DNA of 64,000 nt. Origin: Clostridia bacterium (lineage in GTDB: Bacteria; Bacillota; Clostridia; Monoglobales; Monoglobaceae). The DNA lies in NCBI GenBank assembly GCA_017546145.1, contig JAFYXN010000016.1, positions 22,655-86,654 on the forward strand, written 5' to 3'. Under the pieces are notes generated by a model, which was not told the origin of the DNA, made no database searches, and worked only from the letters and a program-made list of their open reading frames with translations. Below are positions 1 to 9,057 of this stretch, in pieces (within the stretch, counting starts at the first letter, position 1; every line of letters starts with the position of its first letter). A program made the translations under genes and the position numbers.

Positions 1-2
1 AT

Positions 3-890
3 GATTGTACCTATAGCTCTACATCAAAGCAGTTGACAAAGGGCAGTGATAAGATTTATATAGGTAGCGCCTTGATTCTCAGCACACCTACCAATATTGG
101 TTCCGGCGGAAAGTATAAGGTTATGAGTCTCAGTGATTTGAGCAATGGCGGAACATACAATGTTGAATGTTTTGATGTTACCGGAACAAATTCAGCTAAG
201 GTTGTTGTAGTATATGGCGGTGCAGCTGCTGTGGGAGAGGTTAAAGGAAATTCACCTGTAATAGTAATAACTGATATTGAAAATACTCAGGTTGGTGAAG
301 ATGTAAGATACATCATCAAGGGCTATGAGGGTAAAAATCAAAAAGAATGGACACTTTCTACTCAGGACAGCGCAACTGTATCAACAGCTTCAACACTTCA
401 GATTGGTGATGTAATCCGTGTGGGAACTGATGCAGAGGGCTATTACACAGTAAAACCCGAGCATGTTATATTCAGAACTACAGCCGGATACCGTAATACT
501 GCAAAGAATTATGGTACTAATACAGGAGCATATCCCAAGACAGAATCTGTGGACGGAAACGTTGCATACAGAGTAATCTGGGGTTCTGCATACCAGTATG
601 ATGGTGACGATGGCGACCGCTTCATTGTTGCAACAGATGTTCTTGGCGCAAGTCAGGCAGCAACAGACACCTATGCTTTGGAAAAAGGAAAAATCAGTGG
701 TGCTCAGATTTTCAAATTTGATTTGAATGCATCTATTGATGAAATGGTTAAAGATGTTACAGCAGACGGATATGAAAGTATTCTTGAAGGCTTGACATTA
801 GGAAACACCACAGATGTTCCTTCTGAATTGTTTATCCACATGACAGGTAATACGGATACTGTTAAAACAATGATTATTGTTGAAAGATAA
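3..890 (+). CDS. C-terminal part of a large, probably surface or secreted protein (5' truncated by window edge)
   Basis: The reading frame is open from the first bases of the window with no stop before the TTG at 33, so this is most simply the 3' end of a longer gene that starts outside. The visible 296 residues are rich in Gly, Thr, Val, Asp and Tyr with few Cys, and look like beta-rich extracellular modules. No catalytic motif, SLH repeat, dockerin or sortase signal is visible in the part present. A strong hairpin terminator follows 15 bp after the stop. Function unknown; surface location is inferred from composition only. Confidence 0.7.
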   Translation, partial: DCTYSSTSKQLTKGSDKIYIGSALILSTPTNIGSGGKYKVMSLSDLSNGGTYNVECFDVTGTNSAKVVVVYGGAAAVGEVKGNSPVIVITDIENTQVGEDVRYIIKGYEGKNQKEWTLSTQDSATVSTASTLQIGDVIRVGTDAEGYYTVKPEHVIFRTTAGYRNTAKNYGTNTGAYPKTESVDGNVAYRVIWGSAYQYDGDDGDRFIVATDVLGASQAATDTYALEKGKISGAQIFKFDLNASIDEMVKDVTADGYESILEGLTLGNTTDVPSELFIHMTGNTDTVKTMIIVER

Positions 891-905
891 TTAGTTTTCT
901 AAAAC

Positions 906-941
906 AAACAAGGCACACGGCTAATGCCGTGTGCCTTGTTT
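906..941 (+). terminator. Rho-independent terminator after the truncated gene
   Basis: A perfect 16-bp stem (906-921 with 926-941) closes a TAAT loop and ends in a T run. It directly follows the stop at 890. Confidence 0.9.
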
Positions 942-952
942 TAATATATAGC

Positions 953-981
953 AAAAGTCACGCTCTTGTAGCGTGACTTTT
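953..981 (-). terminator. Terminator of the leftward glycoside-hydrolase operon (possibly bidirectional)
   Basis: A perfect 12-bp stem (953-964 with 970-981) with a CTTGT loop lies just downstream of the stop of the leftward gene ending at 1000. A/T runs flank both sides, so it could act on both strands. Confidence 0.75.
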
Positions 982-999
982 TGGACTTAACATATTATA

Positions 1000-3453
1000 T
1001 TACTCAACAATCAGCATAATTCCGCCTTTTGCGGGGATTGATATACTGTCATTTAGTTTTATTGTTTTTTCTTCCTGAATATTTTCAATGTATGGTGCAT
1101 AAATAGTGCGGTTTTGCAGATTATTTCCGCAAAGTTTAAATGCAGCTTCTTTGTCTGAAAAGTTTGCAAGGCAGCAAAGCATACGTTCATTTTTGTGCTC
1201 ATAATAGGTGGTGCATAATACTTGGTCATTGTCTGTCCAAATGGGCTTTTCGTCTTCCCAGAAACCTATCATCTCTGCGTTTTCAAAAGGCTTGCGCACC
1301 TCCCATACAGGAACAGGTGAAGGGGCGGTATAATTCTTATAATATGGATATCTTGATGTCATACCAAAAAGCATTCCTCGCCAAACGTTACAGTCACCCT
1401 CAAGCATTTCACCCATAATACCAAATGGTATTCCCGAAACCTCGGTTAAGAGGTATTCTGCACTGTTGTTGTCATAGTCAAAGCCCTCACCTACCCAAAG
1501 ACTAGTAAGGTACGGGAACAGACCCATGTATATCAGCACATTATGACCATAGCCAAATCCCAAGGTCAATGAATCTTCAAAGTGATTGCAGGTGTGGAAG
1601 TCAATTTTTGCACCGGAATTGTATTTGTCAAAAACTCTGCGGACACGTCGCATAATGTTTTTGTCATAGCCTACATCGTCAATATACAAACCATCAATGC
1701 CTATTTGCTGTATCAGCCATGCAAGACTTCCTACATAGAAATTGCTTATACGGCCTTGCGGATTGGTGACTACCGTTGGGTCGGTTGTACCATCGTATTT
1801 GCCGCCTATAAATACATGCTTCCATGCAGGGATAACTTCGTCACCAAAATTCTCCGTAAGATAATCGTCCACTCCGTTTTGACCGGGAACTCCACCCTGT
1901 GAATATGCAGGAAGAGGAAAGATTTCTGTACCCAACGACCTGAATGCAAAAAGCTCAGGCAGACGGGTTGTAAGCTCGCGTACGGTGTAGTATGGCTTAA
2001 AACCAAGACCATTTTTGTGCGCCATATCAGCAATCTTTGACATAGCTTCCATGTCGCACATCGGGTAATTGAGGAATGGAAGGGTATCGTTTCCGTGGTG
2101 AAGATTGATGTGGGTACAGCCTGTACTTACAGCGTCTTTAATATCGTCTTCGTCATACAGCACATTATAGTTTTTGTGATAATAGTGAGTATTCCAATGC
2201 TCCTTAAGGTCAATCTTTTTGAAGGGTGAAACCATTAAGTCTGCACAGAAAACCATGTCGCTATCTGCGGTAAATTCACCACTGTCAAAATACATGGTAA
2301 CATTTTGCTCATTATGAAAAGCAAAATGTCCTTTGCCGTCGTTTACCCAATTCTTTGGCATATAGTTCTTGCTGTGGTGGAAATATATGTTTACAAAAGG
2401 CTCTACTGTATCTAAAGCGGTTGGTCGGATAAAAACGCCACCGTTAACGCTTCCGCTCCAAATGGAATCCTGACGTTTGTTTTCATCCCATTTCCAGAAA
2501 TAGCTTTCGGGCGTTTTGCAGCCATTTAAACCAAGACCGACAAAATATTTTGCAAATTCGGCTTTGGGAGTGTGTGCCAAACGTACAGAAAGGTTTTTGC
2601 CTCTTGCGTTTTTAAGCTCTGCGTTTAACTGCATTGAACCGTCAAACTCAACGCATCCGTTTACCACAAGTACAATTTCACCGCAGGTATTTGTTGCCTG
2701 CCATGAGCATTTTGTGTCGTCTATATGATTTATTGAAAAATCAGATGGCGTAAAATCCAATGCCTTGCCGTTTTCATAAATCACATATTCCAAAGGTGCG
2801 GCAAGGATTTCACGTGGTGCGTCAGAAAATGCATTGTTTATGCCTGTAAAATATGTAAGAAGGCTCTCGATAAATCCTTTTTCAGACACTTTTATATCCC
2901 TGCCAAGGATTTTTATTGTGCGGTCATAAACCGAAACAGGAATAAAATCTTTTGTAAGGGTGCTTTCTGTTCCTTCGCGGCTGTTTAGCCATTCAAGTCT
3001 TGTCAAACTGTTTATGTCAGATAGTGTGCTGTCAAATTCCTCCGATACAAATAATGAAATTGAAAAAGAAATTTGTTTGCCATCCTGTAAGCCAATAGTT
3101 ATATCAAGCTTTTCACCGTCAATAAGGCTGCTGTCCAGAAGGCACCAAAACGGCCAGGGCTTGCCTGCGCTTACAGGCATGGATTGATTAAATTCGTTGC
3201 CAAAGATGTCTACCCCTTCAACCGAGAAACAGGTAATGCCTTTGCCCTTGATGGTATCCACTATAATATCACTGTTGCTTGCAAGAATTATCTGAAAAAC
3301 GGTTTTACCATGCTTTGCTGCGTTTAAAACAAAGCTGCCGGCATCTGCACTTTCCAAAAGAGTATCCTTTGCTGGATAGGGACGGAATATGCTTTTTATA
3401 TCTGCACAATATACAGTTATGTATTGGTCGTTATATACTGCTGAAATGCTCAT
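1000..3453 (-). CDS. Putative glycoside hydrolase-like TIM-barrel protein, 817 aa
   Basis: This large soluble protein has no signal peptide, so it is probably cytoplasmic. Residues 1-400 look like beta-sandwich domains. Residues 430-700 look like a (beta/alpha)8 barrel, with HINLHHG near 448, a KPYYTVRE strand near 486 and GLYIDDVGYD at 588-597. An acidic strand end of that kind is typical of glycoside hydrolase barrels such as the GH123-like/DUF6067 and DUF4091 groups. A beta-rich C-terminal domain follows. The ATG has an AAGGAGG site and lies 1 nt after the upstream MBL stop, so it is translated from the same mRNA. The exact family and substrate cannot be assigned; the barrel reading is inference. 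Confidence 0.6.
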   Translation of the reverse strand: MSISAVYNDQYITVYCADIKSIFRPYPAKDTLLESADAGSFVLNAAKHGKTVFQIILASNSDIIVDTIKGKGITCFSVEGVDIFGNEFNQSMPVSAGKPWPFWCLLDSSLIDGEKLDITIGLQDGKQISFSISLFVSEEFDSTLSDINSLTRLEWLNSREGTESTLTKDFIPVSVYDRTIKILGRDIKVSEKGFIESLLTYFTGINNAFSDAPREILAAPLEYVIYENGKALDFTPSDFSINHIDDTKCSWQATNTCGEIVLVVNGCVEFDGSMQLNAELKNARGKNLSVRLAHTPKAEFAKYFVGLGLNGCKTPESYFWKWDENKRQDSIWSGSVNGGVFIRPTALDTVEPFVNIYFHHSKNYMPKNWVNDGKGHFAFHNEQNVTMYFDSGEFTADSDMVFCADLMVSPFKKIDLKEHWNTHYYHKNYNVLYDEDDIKDAVSTGCTHINLHHGNDTLPFLNYPMCDMEAMSKIADMAHKNGLGFKPYYTVRELTTRLPELFAFRSLGTEIFPLPAYSQGGVPGQNGVDDYLTENFGDEVIPAWKHVFIGGKYDGTTDPTVVTNPQGRISNFYVGSLAWLIQQIGIDGLYIDDVGYDKNIMRRVRRVFDKYNSGAKIDFHTCNHFEDSLTLGFGYGHNVLIYMGLFPYLTSLWVGEGFDYDNNSAEYLLTEVSGIPFGIMGEMLEGDCNVWRGMLFGMTSRYPYYKNYTAPSPVPVWEVRKPFENAEMIGFWEDEKPIWTDNDQVLCTTYYEHKNERMLCCLANFSDKEAAFKLCGNNLQNRTIYAPYIENIQEEKTIKLNDSISIPAKGGIMLIVE

Positions 3454-3454
3454 T

Positions 3455-4264
3455 TTAATCCTCCTTAAGCGGAATTAGCTGTGTTCCGTCTTTTGTAACA
3501 TAGTGTTCTGTAACACCCATGTTATACATCCATTTGCGCTGATGCTTTGTGCCCCAAAGCTCAGGCTCAATTTCGGTGTCCTCCTCTTCCCAAAGCCATT
3601 CGGGAGCACACCAAAGACAAGCCTTTGGTGCTATGGCTTTATATACTTCTTCTGTTACACCCGAGTGCCCATGGTGTGCCATCTGAACAATATCACTTTT
3701 CAGCTTGTCGCCGCATTCCTTTAAAAGGTCTCTGCCACCGCATGGACCCAAATCTCCTAAAAACATGACGCTTCTTGAATTAGGAGCTGTAACCTTAAAT
3801 GCAATAGAACTCTCGTTTACTGCAAGATTGGGCTTGGGAAGGTGGTAACGTTCGCCGCCGCAGAACATAAAGTCAATTGTAATTTCATCAATATCAACCT
3901 TCAGCCCCGGCTCTGCAATAACGCACTTGTCGGCAAACAACGGCAGCAGCCTGTTGAAGTCGCATATATCCCTTTCAGGCTCGCTTGCAACACAAAATTC
4001 TTCAGAAGGAAAGTTGTAATAGACCTTTTCAATGCGGTCTATAATGAACCCCTTTTCTATTTCGCTTATAAAGCCCGAAATATGGTCAGGGTGAGGATGG
4101 GTAAGTACCCATGCCGAAATTTTGCGGTTGCCTATAATCTCATAAAGATGAGGCATATCCTCGGGGTTCCCCCCGTCTATTATCACGGCATTGTCTTTGT
4201 CTGTGATGTAGACAAATGACATCATAAACGGACTGTGTTCGGTCAACATATAAAGCTTTGGCAT
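3455..4264 (-). CDS. MBL-fold metallo-hydrolase (ComEC C-terminal-like)
   Basis: The metallo-beta-lactamase signature THPHPDH is at residues 55-61. Further metal-site strands are FLGD at 168-171 and HHGHSG at 197-202, the pattern of ComEC/Rec2-like stand-alone MBL proteins. The enzyme should bind two metal ions in the cytoplasm and hydrolyse an ester or phosphodiester; the substrate is unknown. It starts at an ATG preceded by GGAGG, sits 14 bp after the GNAT gene and 1 bp before the glycoside-hydrolase-like gene, so the three form one leftward operon. Confidence 0.8.
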   Translation of the reverse strand: MPKLYMLTEHSPFMMSFVYITDKDNAVIIDGGNPEDMPHLYEIIGNRKISAWVLTHPHPDHISGFISEIEKGFIIDRIEKVYYNFPSEEFCVASEPERDICDFNRLLPLFADKCVIAEPGLKVDIDEITIDFMFCGGERYHLPKPNLAVNESSIAFKVTAPNSRSVMFLGDLGPCGGRDLLKECGDKLKSDIVQMAHHGHSGVTEEVYKAIAPKACLWCAPEWLWEEEDTEIEPELWGTKHQRKWMYNMGVTEHYVTKDGTQLIPLKED

Positions 4265-4278
4265 AATATTATCCTCCC

Positions 4279-5409
4279 TTAATAACTATCTGGTGCATCA
4301 ATCAAAAATGGAAGCGGCACCCAGTTTTTAAATCTTTCGTCTGCTAACAGCAGCGAATTTAAACTGAAGAACTTTTGCGCAGCCTCGGAATGTGTTAGAC
4401 GAATAGCACTTTTTGATGCAGTATCAAGCTTTTCTACTGTTGGGGTTCCCTCTTTTACAGATATTACAAAAACTTCGGAATCTATTTGAACTTCTAAATC
4501 ACCATCAAGAAGCGTCGATACCTTTGCTTTAAAGTCAAAAAGAACTTTAAGAGCATTTTCCCAGCAAAGCACGTTTATCATTTCAAGTGGCTGAATATTG
4601 CTGTTTTCGCATATTGATGCCAAAAAGCTTGCCCGTTCTTTTTCAAATTGTGCAACAGGTATATCAACCTCGCACAAATTGTCCTGTTCAAACAATGCCT
4701 TAAGTACAAGTGGGAAGTCGCTTTCATCTTCAAGTATCAATTCACTGAAGGCGCTGTATGAATAACCAATCATTTTGTCTTTTTTGTATATAATGCGGCA
4801 TTCGGCGTTCCATGTGCGCATAATATTGTGATATTCGTCGCGGTTGCGTAAGGTATGGTAGGGCCTTTTTTCGTAAAGTGCAATAGCTGTATTGATTTCG
4901 TCGTTGTTTGCTTCTGTAAGCGGCTTAAAAGTTATATCCGAGCAGTTTAACTCGGAAAAACAGTGGCGAAGATTATCTTTTGATACTATAAAGTGAAGAG
5001 CTGCACCTGCATTTTCAAAACCAAAATAGCCATATCGCTGACGCTGACCTGCAAGAACAAGAATATCAACACCGTTATCCTTTGCATCAGAAATTGCAGC
5101 TTGCATAAGCTTTTTCATATAACCCTCTCCGCGTGAGTAGGGATGTACTGCAACATTTCCTATAAGCCCAAATTTGAGTGTGCCTTTGCCTGCTACAATG
5201 TCTATAATGCGATTTGCGACCACTGCCTTAATTTTGTTATCTTTTTTTACAAGATAGTGTGTTGCACCAAGGTCGGTGACATCATCTGCATAGGACTTTG
5301 GCATAAGAGATCTGAAATCATGAGGCTTTCGTGATTGAGAAAACACATAATTAATAAAATCAACAATATCTTCTTTATCATCCAAAGTTGCTGTTAAGTA
5401 TTCAAGCAT
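4279..5409 (-). CDS. GNAT family N-acetyltransferase, Eis-like architecture
   Basis: The protein has 376 residues. The acetyl-CoA loop SRGEGYMKK at 92-100 is the classic R/Q-x-x-G-x-G/A signature. The length, with a second GNAT-like region and a C-terminal stretch containing a short SCP2-like beta segment, matches the Eis group (GNAT-GNAT-SCP2). Eis proteins acetylate amines such as aminoglycosides or protein lysines; the substrate here is unknown. It is first in the leftward operon and is transcribed from a promoter overlapping that of the divergent AraC regulator. The start ATG follows an AAGGAG site. Confidence 0.8.
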   Translation of the reverse strand: MLEYLTATLDDKEDIVDFINYVFSQSRKPHDFRSLMPKSYADDVTDLGATHYLVKKDNKIKAVVANRIIDIVAGKGTLKFGLIGNVAVHPYSRGEGYMKKLMQAAISDAKDNGVDILVLAGQRQRYGYFGFENAGAALHFIVSKDNLRHCFSELNCSDITFKPLTEANNDEINTAIALYEKRPYHTLRNRDEYHNIMRTWNAECRIIYKKDKMIGYSYSAFSELILEDESDFPLVLKALFEQDNLCEVDIPVAQFEKERASFLASICENSNIQPLEMINVLCWENALKVLFDFKAKVSTLLDGDLEVQIDSEVFVISVKEGTPTVEKLDTASKSAIRLTHSEAAQKFFSLNSLLLADERFKNWVPLPFLIDAPDSY

Positions 5410-5436
5410 TATAAAAACTCCTTTTGTTGTTTTTCC

Positions 5437-5473
5437 TTGACTTTATTATGTAAAATTGTTAATATAAAATCAA
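5437..5473. promoter_or_regulatory. Overlapping divergent promoters for the GNAT operon and the AraC gene
   Basis: On the plus strand TTGACT (5437-5442), 17 bp and TAATAT (5460-5465) point to the AraC gene. On the minus strand TTGATT (complement of 5468-5473), 17 bp and CATAAT (complement of 5445-5450) point to the GNAT operon. The overlap suggests mutually dependent control, plausibly by the AraC product. Confidence 0.65.
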
Positions 5474-5520
5474 TAGGTAAACCCCATAAAAATCTTAACA
5501 AAACATAGGTGGTCATTAAA

Positions 5521-6339
5521 ATGAGCAATAATGTTTCCCTTGTAGGCACGAGGTCTTATTTTGTAGAGGATGCGGCGTTTTGTAAGGTAGGAAGAGAGTG
5601 GAACGGGATATGGAATCCACGCAATAATCCTACGGGTCAGAATGCCCTTTATTATCGCACGGATAACAGCGGCAGCAAAGCCATATTACACATGCTTGAC
5701 GGCACGCTTGAACTTGAGGCAGGGAAAATATATTTTATTCCGGCTTTTTCTGTGCTGTACAGCGAAATTGACGGAGAAATGGAAAAATATTATATTCATT
5801 TTCATAGTGACCTTGTTGATTTTGGGCTTCAAAGGCATTTGCTTGAGAGGTGCTGCACAGATGCAGATAATATGACAAAGGCTCTTTTTGATACTGTAGT
5901 AGAAAATTATGACAAGAAAACAGCCGCAGCAGAACGCAAGGTGTGCGGTGCAATGGAAATATTGCTTGCAGATATTTTAGAAAATTTTGAGCTTAAAACC
6001 AGTGATGTTGAGAAGTTCAGACCTGTACTTGAGTTTATAGAGGAGCATTATAGGGAAAAAATTACTGTAGGTCAGCTTGCTAAAATACTCAATATAAGTA
6101 CTATGTATTTTTCAAATGCATTCAAAGCTGCATTCCACGTAAGTCCCAAACAGTATATCTTGTGTAAGCGTCTTCTGGAGAGCCAAATCCTTCTGGCAAG
6201 AACAGATTTGTCGGTACGTGAGATTGCTGAAAAAGTGGGCTTTGAAAACGAAAATTATTTTTCAGAGTTTTTTTCAGCAAAGGTTGGAATTTCAGCATTG
6301 AAATTCCGAAACAAAACAAAAAAATCAACACAGAATTGA
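5521..6339 (+). CDS. AraC/XylS family transcriptional regulator
   Basis: The N-terminal ~150 residues look like a cupin-type sensor domain with a LEAGKIYFIPAF segment. The C-terminal 100 residues carry the double helix-turn-helix of AraC proteins, with TVGQLAKILNIS and VREIAEKVGFENENYFSEFF. The ATG at 5521 is chosen because AGGTGG lies 8 nt upstream; the in-frame GTG at 5509 overlaps that site. AraC regulators of this build usually respond to a sugar and activate a neighbouring gene set, here plausibly the divergent glycoside-hydrolase operon. The ligand is unknown. Confidence 0.85.
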   Translation: MSNNVSLVGTRSYFVEDAAFCKVGREWNGIWNPRNNPTGQNALYYRTDNSGSKAILHMLDGTLELEAGKIYFIPAFSVLYSEIDGEMEKYYIHFHSDLVDFGLQRHLLERCCTDADNMTKALFDTVVENYDKKTAAAERKVCGAMEILLADILENFELKTSDVEKFRPVLEFIEEHYREKITVGQLAKILNISTMYFSNAFKAAFHVSPKQYILCKRLLESQILLARTDLSVREIAEKVGFENENYFSEFFSAKVGISALKFRNKTKKSTQN

Positions 6340-6352
6340 ATACATTAAACAT

Positions 6353-6392
6353 AAACAGCCTGCGTAGGTTAAACTCCTTGCGCAGGCTGTTT
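6353..6392. terminator. Bidirectional terminator between araC-type gene and cotJC
   Basis: A 12-bp stem (6353-6364 with 6381-6392) lies between two convergent genes, with T-rich flanks on both strands. Confidence 0.75.
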
Positions 6393-6407
6393 GAAATTTT
6401 AGCAAAG

Positions 6408-7001
6408 TTATTTATTTTTCATTCCCATATAGAAGGTGTTGCGGCTTGCTGGCTTGTTCTGAATAGAGTCAAGAGCCTCGCCGAAACGCTGGAAGTGTAC
6501 AACTTCTCTTTCACGCAGGAACTTGATAACATCATTTACATCAGGGTCATCTGAAACTCTTAGGATGTTGTCATAGGTTGCACGTGCCTTCTGCTCTGCT
6601 GCCAAGTCTTCAACGAGGTCGGCAATTGGGTCACCGGTAACCGAGAAGGTTTCGGCTTTGAATGGGTTTCCGCCTGCCGAAATCGCATATACGCCTTTGC
6701 CATGGTCGATATAATAGGGTGCCATGGGACTGTTTTCAATCTCGGTGGTCGTGGCGTTTTTGGTAAGCTGATGGATAAGTGTACCTACCATTTCAAGGTG
6801 GGCCAGTTCTTCTGTGCCGATGTCTGTAAGAGTGGCTTTTGTTATGCCGTTAGGCATTGAAAATCGCTGAGAGAGGTAGCGCATAGCGGCGCCGACCTCG
6901 CCGTGAGGACCACCGTACTGGCTTGCGATAAAGCTTGCAAGTTTTGGGTTTGGAGTTTTAATGTTTATGGGGTATTGCAGCCTTTTTTGATAATTCCACA
7001 T
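6408..7001 (-). CDS. cotJC: CotJC, manganese-catalase family spore coat protein
   Basis: The 197-residue protein has the manganese catalase four-helix pattern with carboxylate/histidine ligands in GPHGEVGAAM, GTEELAHLEMVG and REREVVHFQRFGEA. It starts MWNYQKRLQYP, typical of CotJC. In spore formers it is made in the mother cell and placed in the coat, where it may decompose peroxide. It is the last gene of cotJABC, 20 bp after cotJB. Related proteins also occur in non-sporulating Clostridia, so it supports but does not prove sporulation. Confidence 0.93.
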   Translation of the reverse strand: MWNYQKRLQYPINIKTPNPKLASFIASQYGGPHGEVGAAMRYLSQRFSMPNGITKATLTDIGTEELAHLEMVGTLIHQLTKNATTTEIENSPMAPYYIDHGKGVYAISAGGNPFKAETFSVTGDPIADLVEDLAAEQKARATYDNILRVSDDPDVNDVIKFLREREVVHFQRFGEALDSIQNKPASRNTFYMGMKNK

Positions 7002-7021
7002 ACTTTAATTTCCTCCTTTTC

Positions 7022-7267
7022 TTAGACCGACCATGGCCATGGTTCGTTAATCCATGTCCATTCCTGGTCGTTGTTTACGTCTGATACAGTGATAGGTCCG
7101 TATTTTTCGGCATATATTTTTTTCAGTTCCATTGCCTTTTTGGACATTTCTTTAAAAAATCTTAATGCCATGCGGTCATTTGGATGGGTGTTAAGATAAA
7201 GATTCCAATCATGTGCGGCAAAAGAGTATTCCATAATTTGCTTCATCAATTGACAGCGTTCATTCAT
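7022..7267 (-). CDS. cotJB: CotJB spore coat protein
   Basis: This small 81-residue protein has the CotJB pattern: an N-terminal helix with SFAAHDWNLYL, a central NDRMALRFF, and the C-terminal WTWINEPWPW motif. Its ATG overlaps the last codons of cotJA by 4 nt, so the two are translationally coupled. It is a structural coat component working with CotJA and CotJC. Confidence 0.93.
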   Translation of the reverse strand: MNERCQLMKQIMEYSFAAHDWNLYLNTHPNDRMALRFFKEMSKKAMELKKIYAEKYGPITVSDVNNDQEWTWINEPWPWSV

Positions 7268-7446
7268 TCTTTTTCCGCCTCCCTTGTAAGATCCTGGTTT
7301 CCGTAAACGCCCAAGGGCAGGTCAAGCGTGGGAAAAATTGTGCCGCGGGCAAGCCCTGCTTCAGGGGAATAAAGGTTTCTGTCACTTGCCACCTGCATTG
7401 GCACGTAGGCATAGCCTTCGGGTATATTTAATGACAAGTTTGCCAT
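7264..7446 (-). CDS. cotJA: CotJA spore coat associated protein
   Basis: This 60-residue protein has the short conserved CotJA core around AYVPMQ and LPLGVYGN. It is the first gene of the leftward cotJABC operon and has an AAAGGAA ribosome binding site. No unambiguous promoter was seen upstream; a mother-cell sigma E promoter would be expected from known cotJ regulation. Confidence 0.9.
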   Translation of the reverse strand: MANLSLNIPEGYAYVPMQVASDRNLYSPEAGLARGTIFPTLDLPLGVYGNQDLTREAEKE

Positions 7447-7661
7447 AAAACTACATTCCTTTCTTTAATACATTTTAGGTGTTACATTACATCCTATGAA
7501 GAATTGCGACAAAATGCTACAATATTATTAAATCTTTTAACGACAGGACAATAAAAATTAATTATAAATGTGTGGTCCTCGCGGTTGACAATTAAAATGA
7601 GGGGTGGTAAAATATTCACATAATAGCGGATACTGCTCGTTTTAAAGGACGTGAAAATTTT

Positions 7662-9002
7662 ATGGAACGCGGAACAAACCTTACGGAAGGGTCGATTTGG
7701 CGAAAGTTTATTGTTTATGTTATACCGATTATTCTGTCGGGATTTTTACAGCAGCTATATAATGCGGCAGATACAATAGTGGTGGGTAAGTTTGTCGGGG
7801 ATGTAGCTCTTGCGGCAGTTGGCTCTACAACTGCACTTGCGTCGCTTATTATTACATTATTTATGGGCCTTTCGGTCGGAACAAACGTTGTTTGTGCAAG
7901 ATTTTTTGGTGCAGAAAACGGGCAAGGGTTGGAAAAAGCCTTACATACCTCAATCTTACTGGGGGTAGTTCTTGGTATTCCGCTGACCTTAGTTGGCTGG
8001 TTTGGCTCAAAGTATTTTCTTCAGCTTATGGGTACTCCGGCTGATGTTATTGAATATGCAACGCTTTATATGAAAATATATTTTTTGGGTGTTACGGCAA
8101 ACCTTATTTATAATTTTGGCTCTGCTGTAATGAGAGCTATGGGCGATACCAAAAGACCTCTTTATATACTCTCGGTGGCGGGTATTGCAAATGTTTTGCT
8201 TAACTTAGTATGCGTTTTGGTGTTTAAGCTTGGTGTTGTCGGAGTTGCTGTGGGCACTGTTGTATCGCAGGTTTTATCGGCTATAGCTGTAATTTTTATT
8301 TTTATAAAGAATAAGTACGGTATTAAACTGTCAATTTCAAAGCTTAGGTTCTATAAAAAAGAACTTATGATGGTTTTGTCAATAGGAATACCCTCGGGCA
8401 TTAACGGAATTTTGTTCAATTTATCAAATACACTTACACAATCGGCAATCAACAGCTTTGGAAAAACCATTATGGCAGGACACAGCGTTGCGTGGAATTT
8501 TATGACGTTTTCGTACCTTATTGTTGCTGCAGGTGAGCAGGCGACGGCTGCCTTTGTGGGACAGAATATGGGGGCGCGGAAATATTCAAGAATTGATGAA
8601 AGCGTTAAATGTGCTTTAACTTTTATAGGGCTTATAACAATTGCCTTTAGTGTTTTGGTGGTTTCCCGGGGCAGGTTTTTTCTTGGAATATTTACAAACG
8701 ATGCGTTGGTTGTTGAAAAGGGATTGGTTTTGCTGTATACATGTATAACTGTATACGTGCTTTATGTGCCGGGTTTGATTTTCGGTGCGGCGCTTCGAGG
8801 AATAGGAAAAGCCGTGCTTCCTACAGTTATAAATATTGTAGGTATATGTGCATTGCGTGTTGCGTGGGTTATGTTTGTATGGCCGCTGAAGCCTACACTT
8901 GAAATGGTGTATTATTCGTTCCCTTTATCATGGATTGCTTCAGGAGCTGCTATGCTGATAGCATATACAGCGGTAAGACGTACACTTCCCAAAAGTGTAT
9001 GA
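7662..9002 (+). CDS. MATE family efflux transporter
   Basis: The 446-residue membrane protein has about 12 hydrophobic segments. Family landmarks are PIILSGFLQQLYNAADTI in helix 1 and AVMRAMGDTKRPL after helix 5, with a matching second-half repeat. It resembles the DinF/MepA-type MATE branch, Na+ or H+ antiporters that export cationic drugs or metabolites. The ATG follows AAAGGACG at suitable spacing. It is a single gene between cotJABC and a convergent deacetylase; the substrate is unknown. Confidence 0.92.
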   Translation: MERGTNLTEGSIWRKFIVYVIPIILSGFLQQLYNAADTIVVGKFVGDVALAAVGSTTALASLIITLFMGLSVGTNVVCARFFGAENGQGLEKALHTSILLGVVLGIPLTLVGWFGSKYFLQLMGTPADVIEYATLYMKIYFLGVTANLIYNFGSAVMRAMGDTKRPLYILSVAGIANVLLNLVCVLVFKLGVVGVAVGTVVSQVLSAIAVIFIFIKNKYGIKLSISKLRFYKKELMMVLSIGIPSGINGILFNLSNTLTQSAINSFGKTIMAGHSVAWNFMTFSYLIVAAGEQATAAFVGQNMGARKYSRIDESVKCALTFIGLITIAFSVLVVSRGRFFLGIFTNDALVVEKGLVLLYTCITVYVLYVPGLIFGAALRGIGKAVLPTVINIVGICALRVAWVMFVWPLKPTLEMVYYSFPLSWIASGAAMLIAYTAVRRTLPKSV

Positions 9003-9015
9003 TGATTAAACAACT

Positions 9016-9057
9016 AAAAAGACGTGCCTTACTTTTTCAAGTAAAACACGTCTTTTT
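9016..9057. terminator. Bidirectional terminator between the MATE gene and the deacetylase
   Basis: The outer stem 9016-9026 pairs with 9047-9057, and the inner TTACTT/AAGTAA extends it. A run on one side and T run on the other make it functional for both convergent genes. Confidence 0.85.

Noticed and set aside
7447..7560. Sigma E-type promoter of cotJABC
   Set aside because: A CATAGGAT block resembles a -10, but no matching -35 at the right spacing was convincing.
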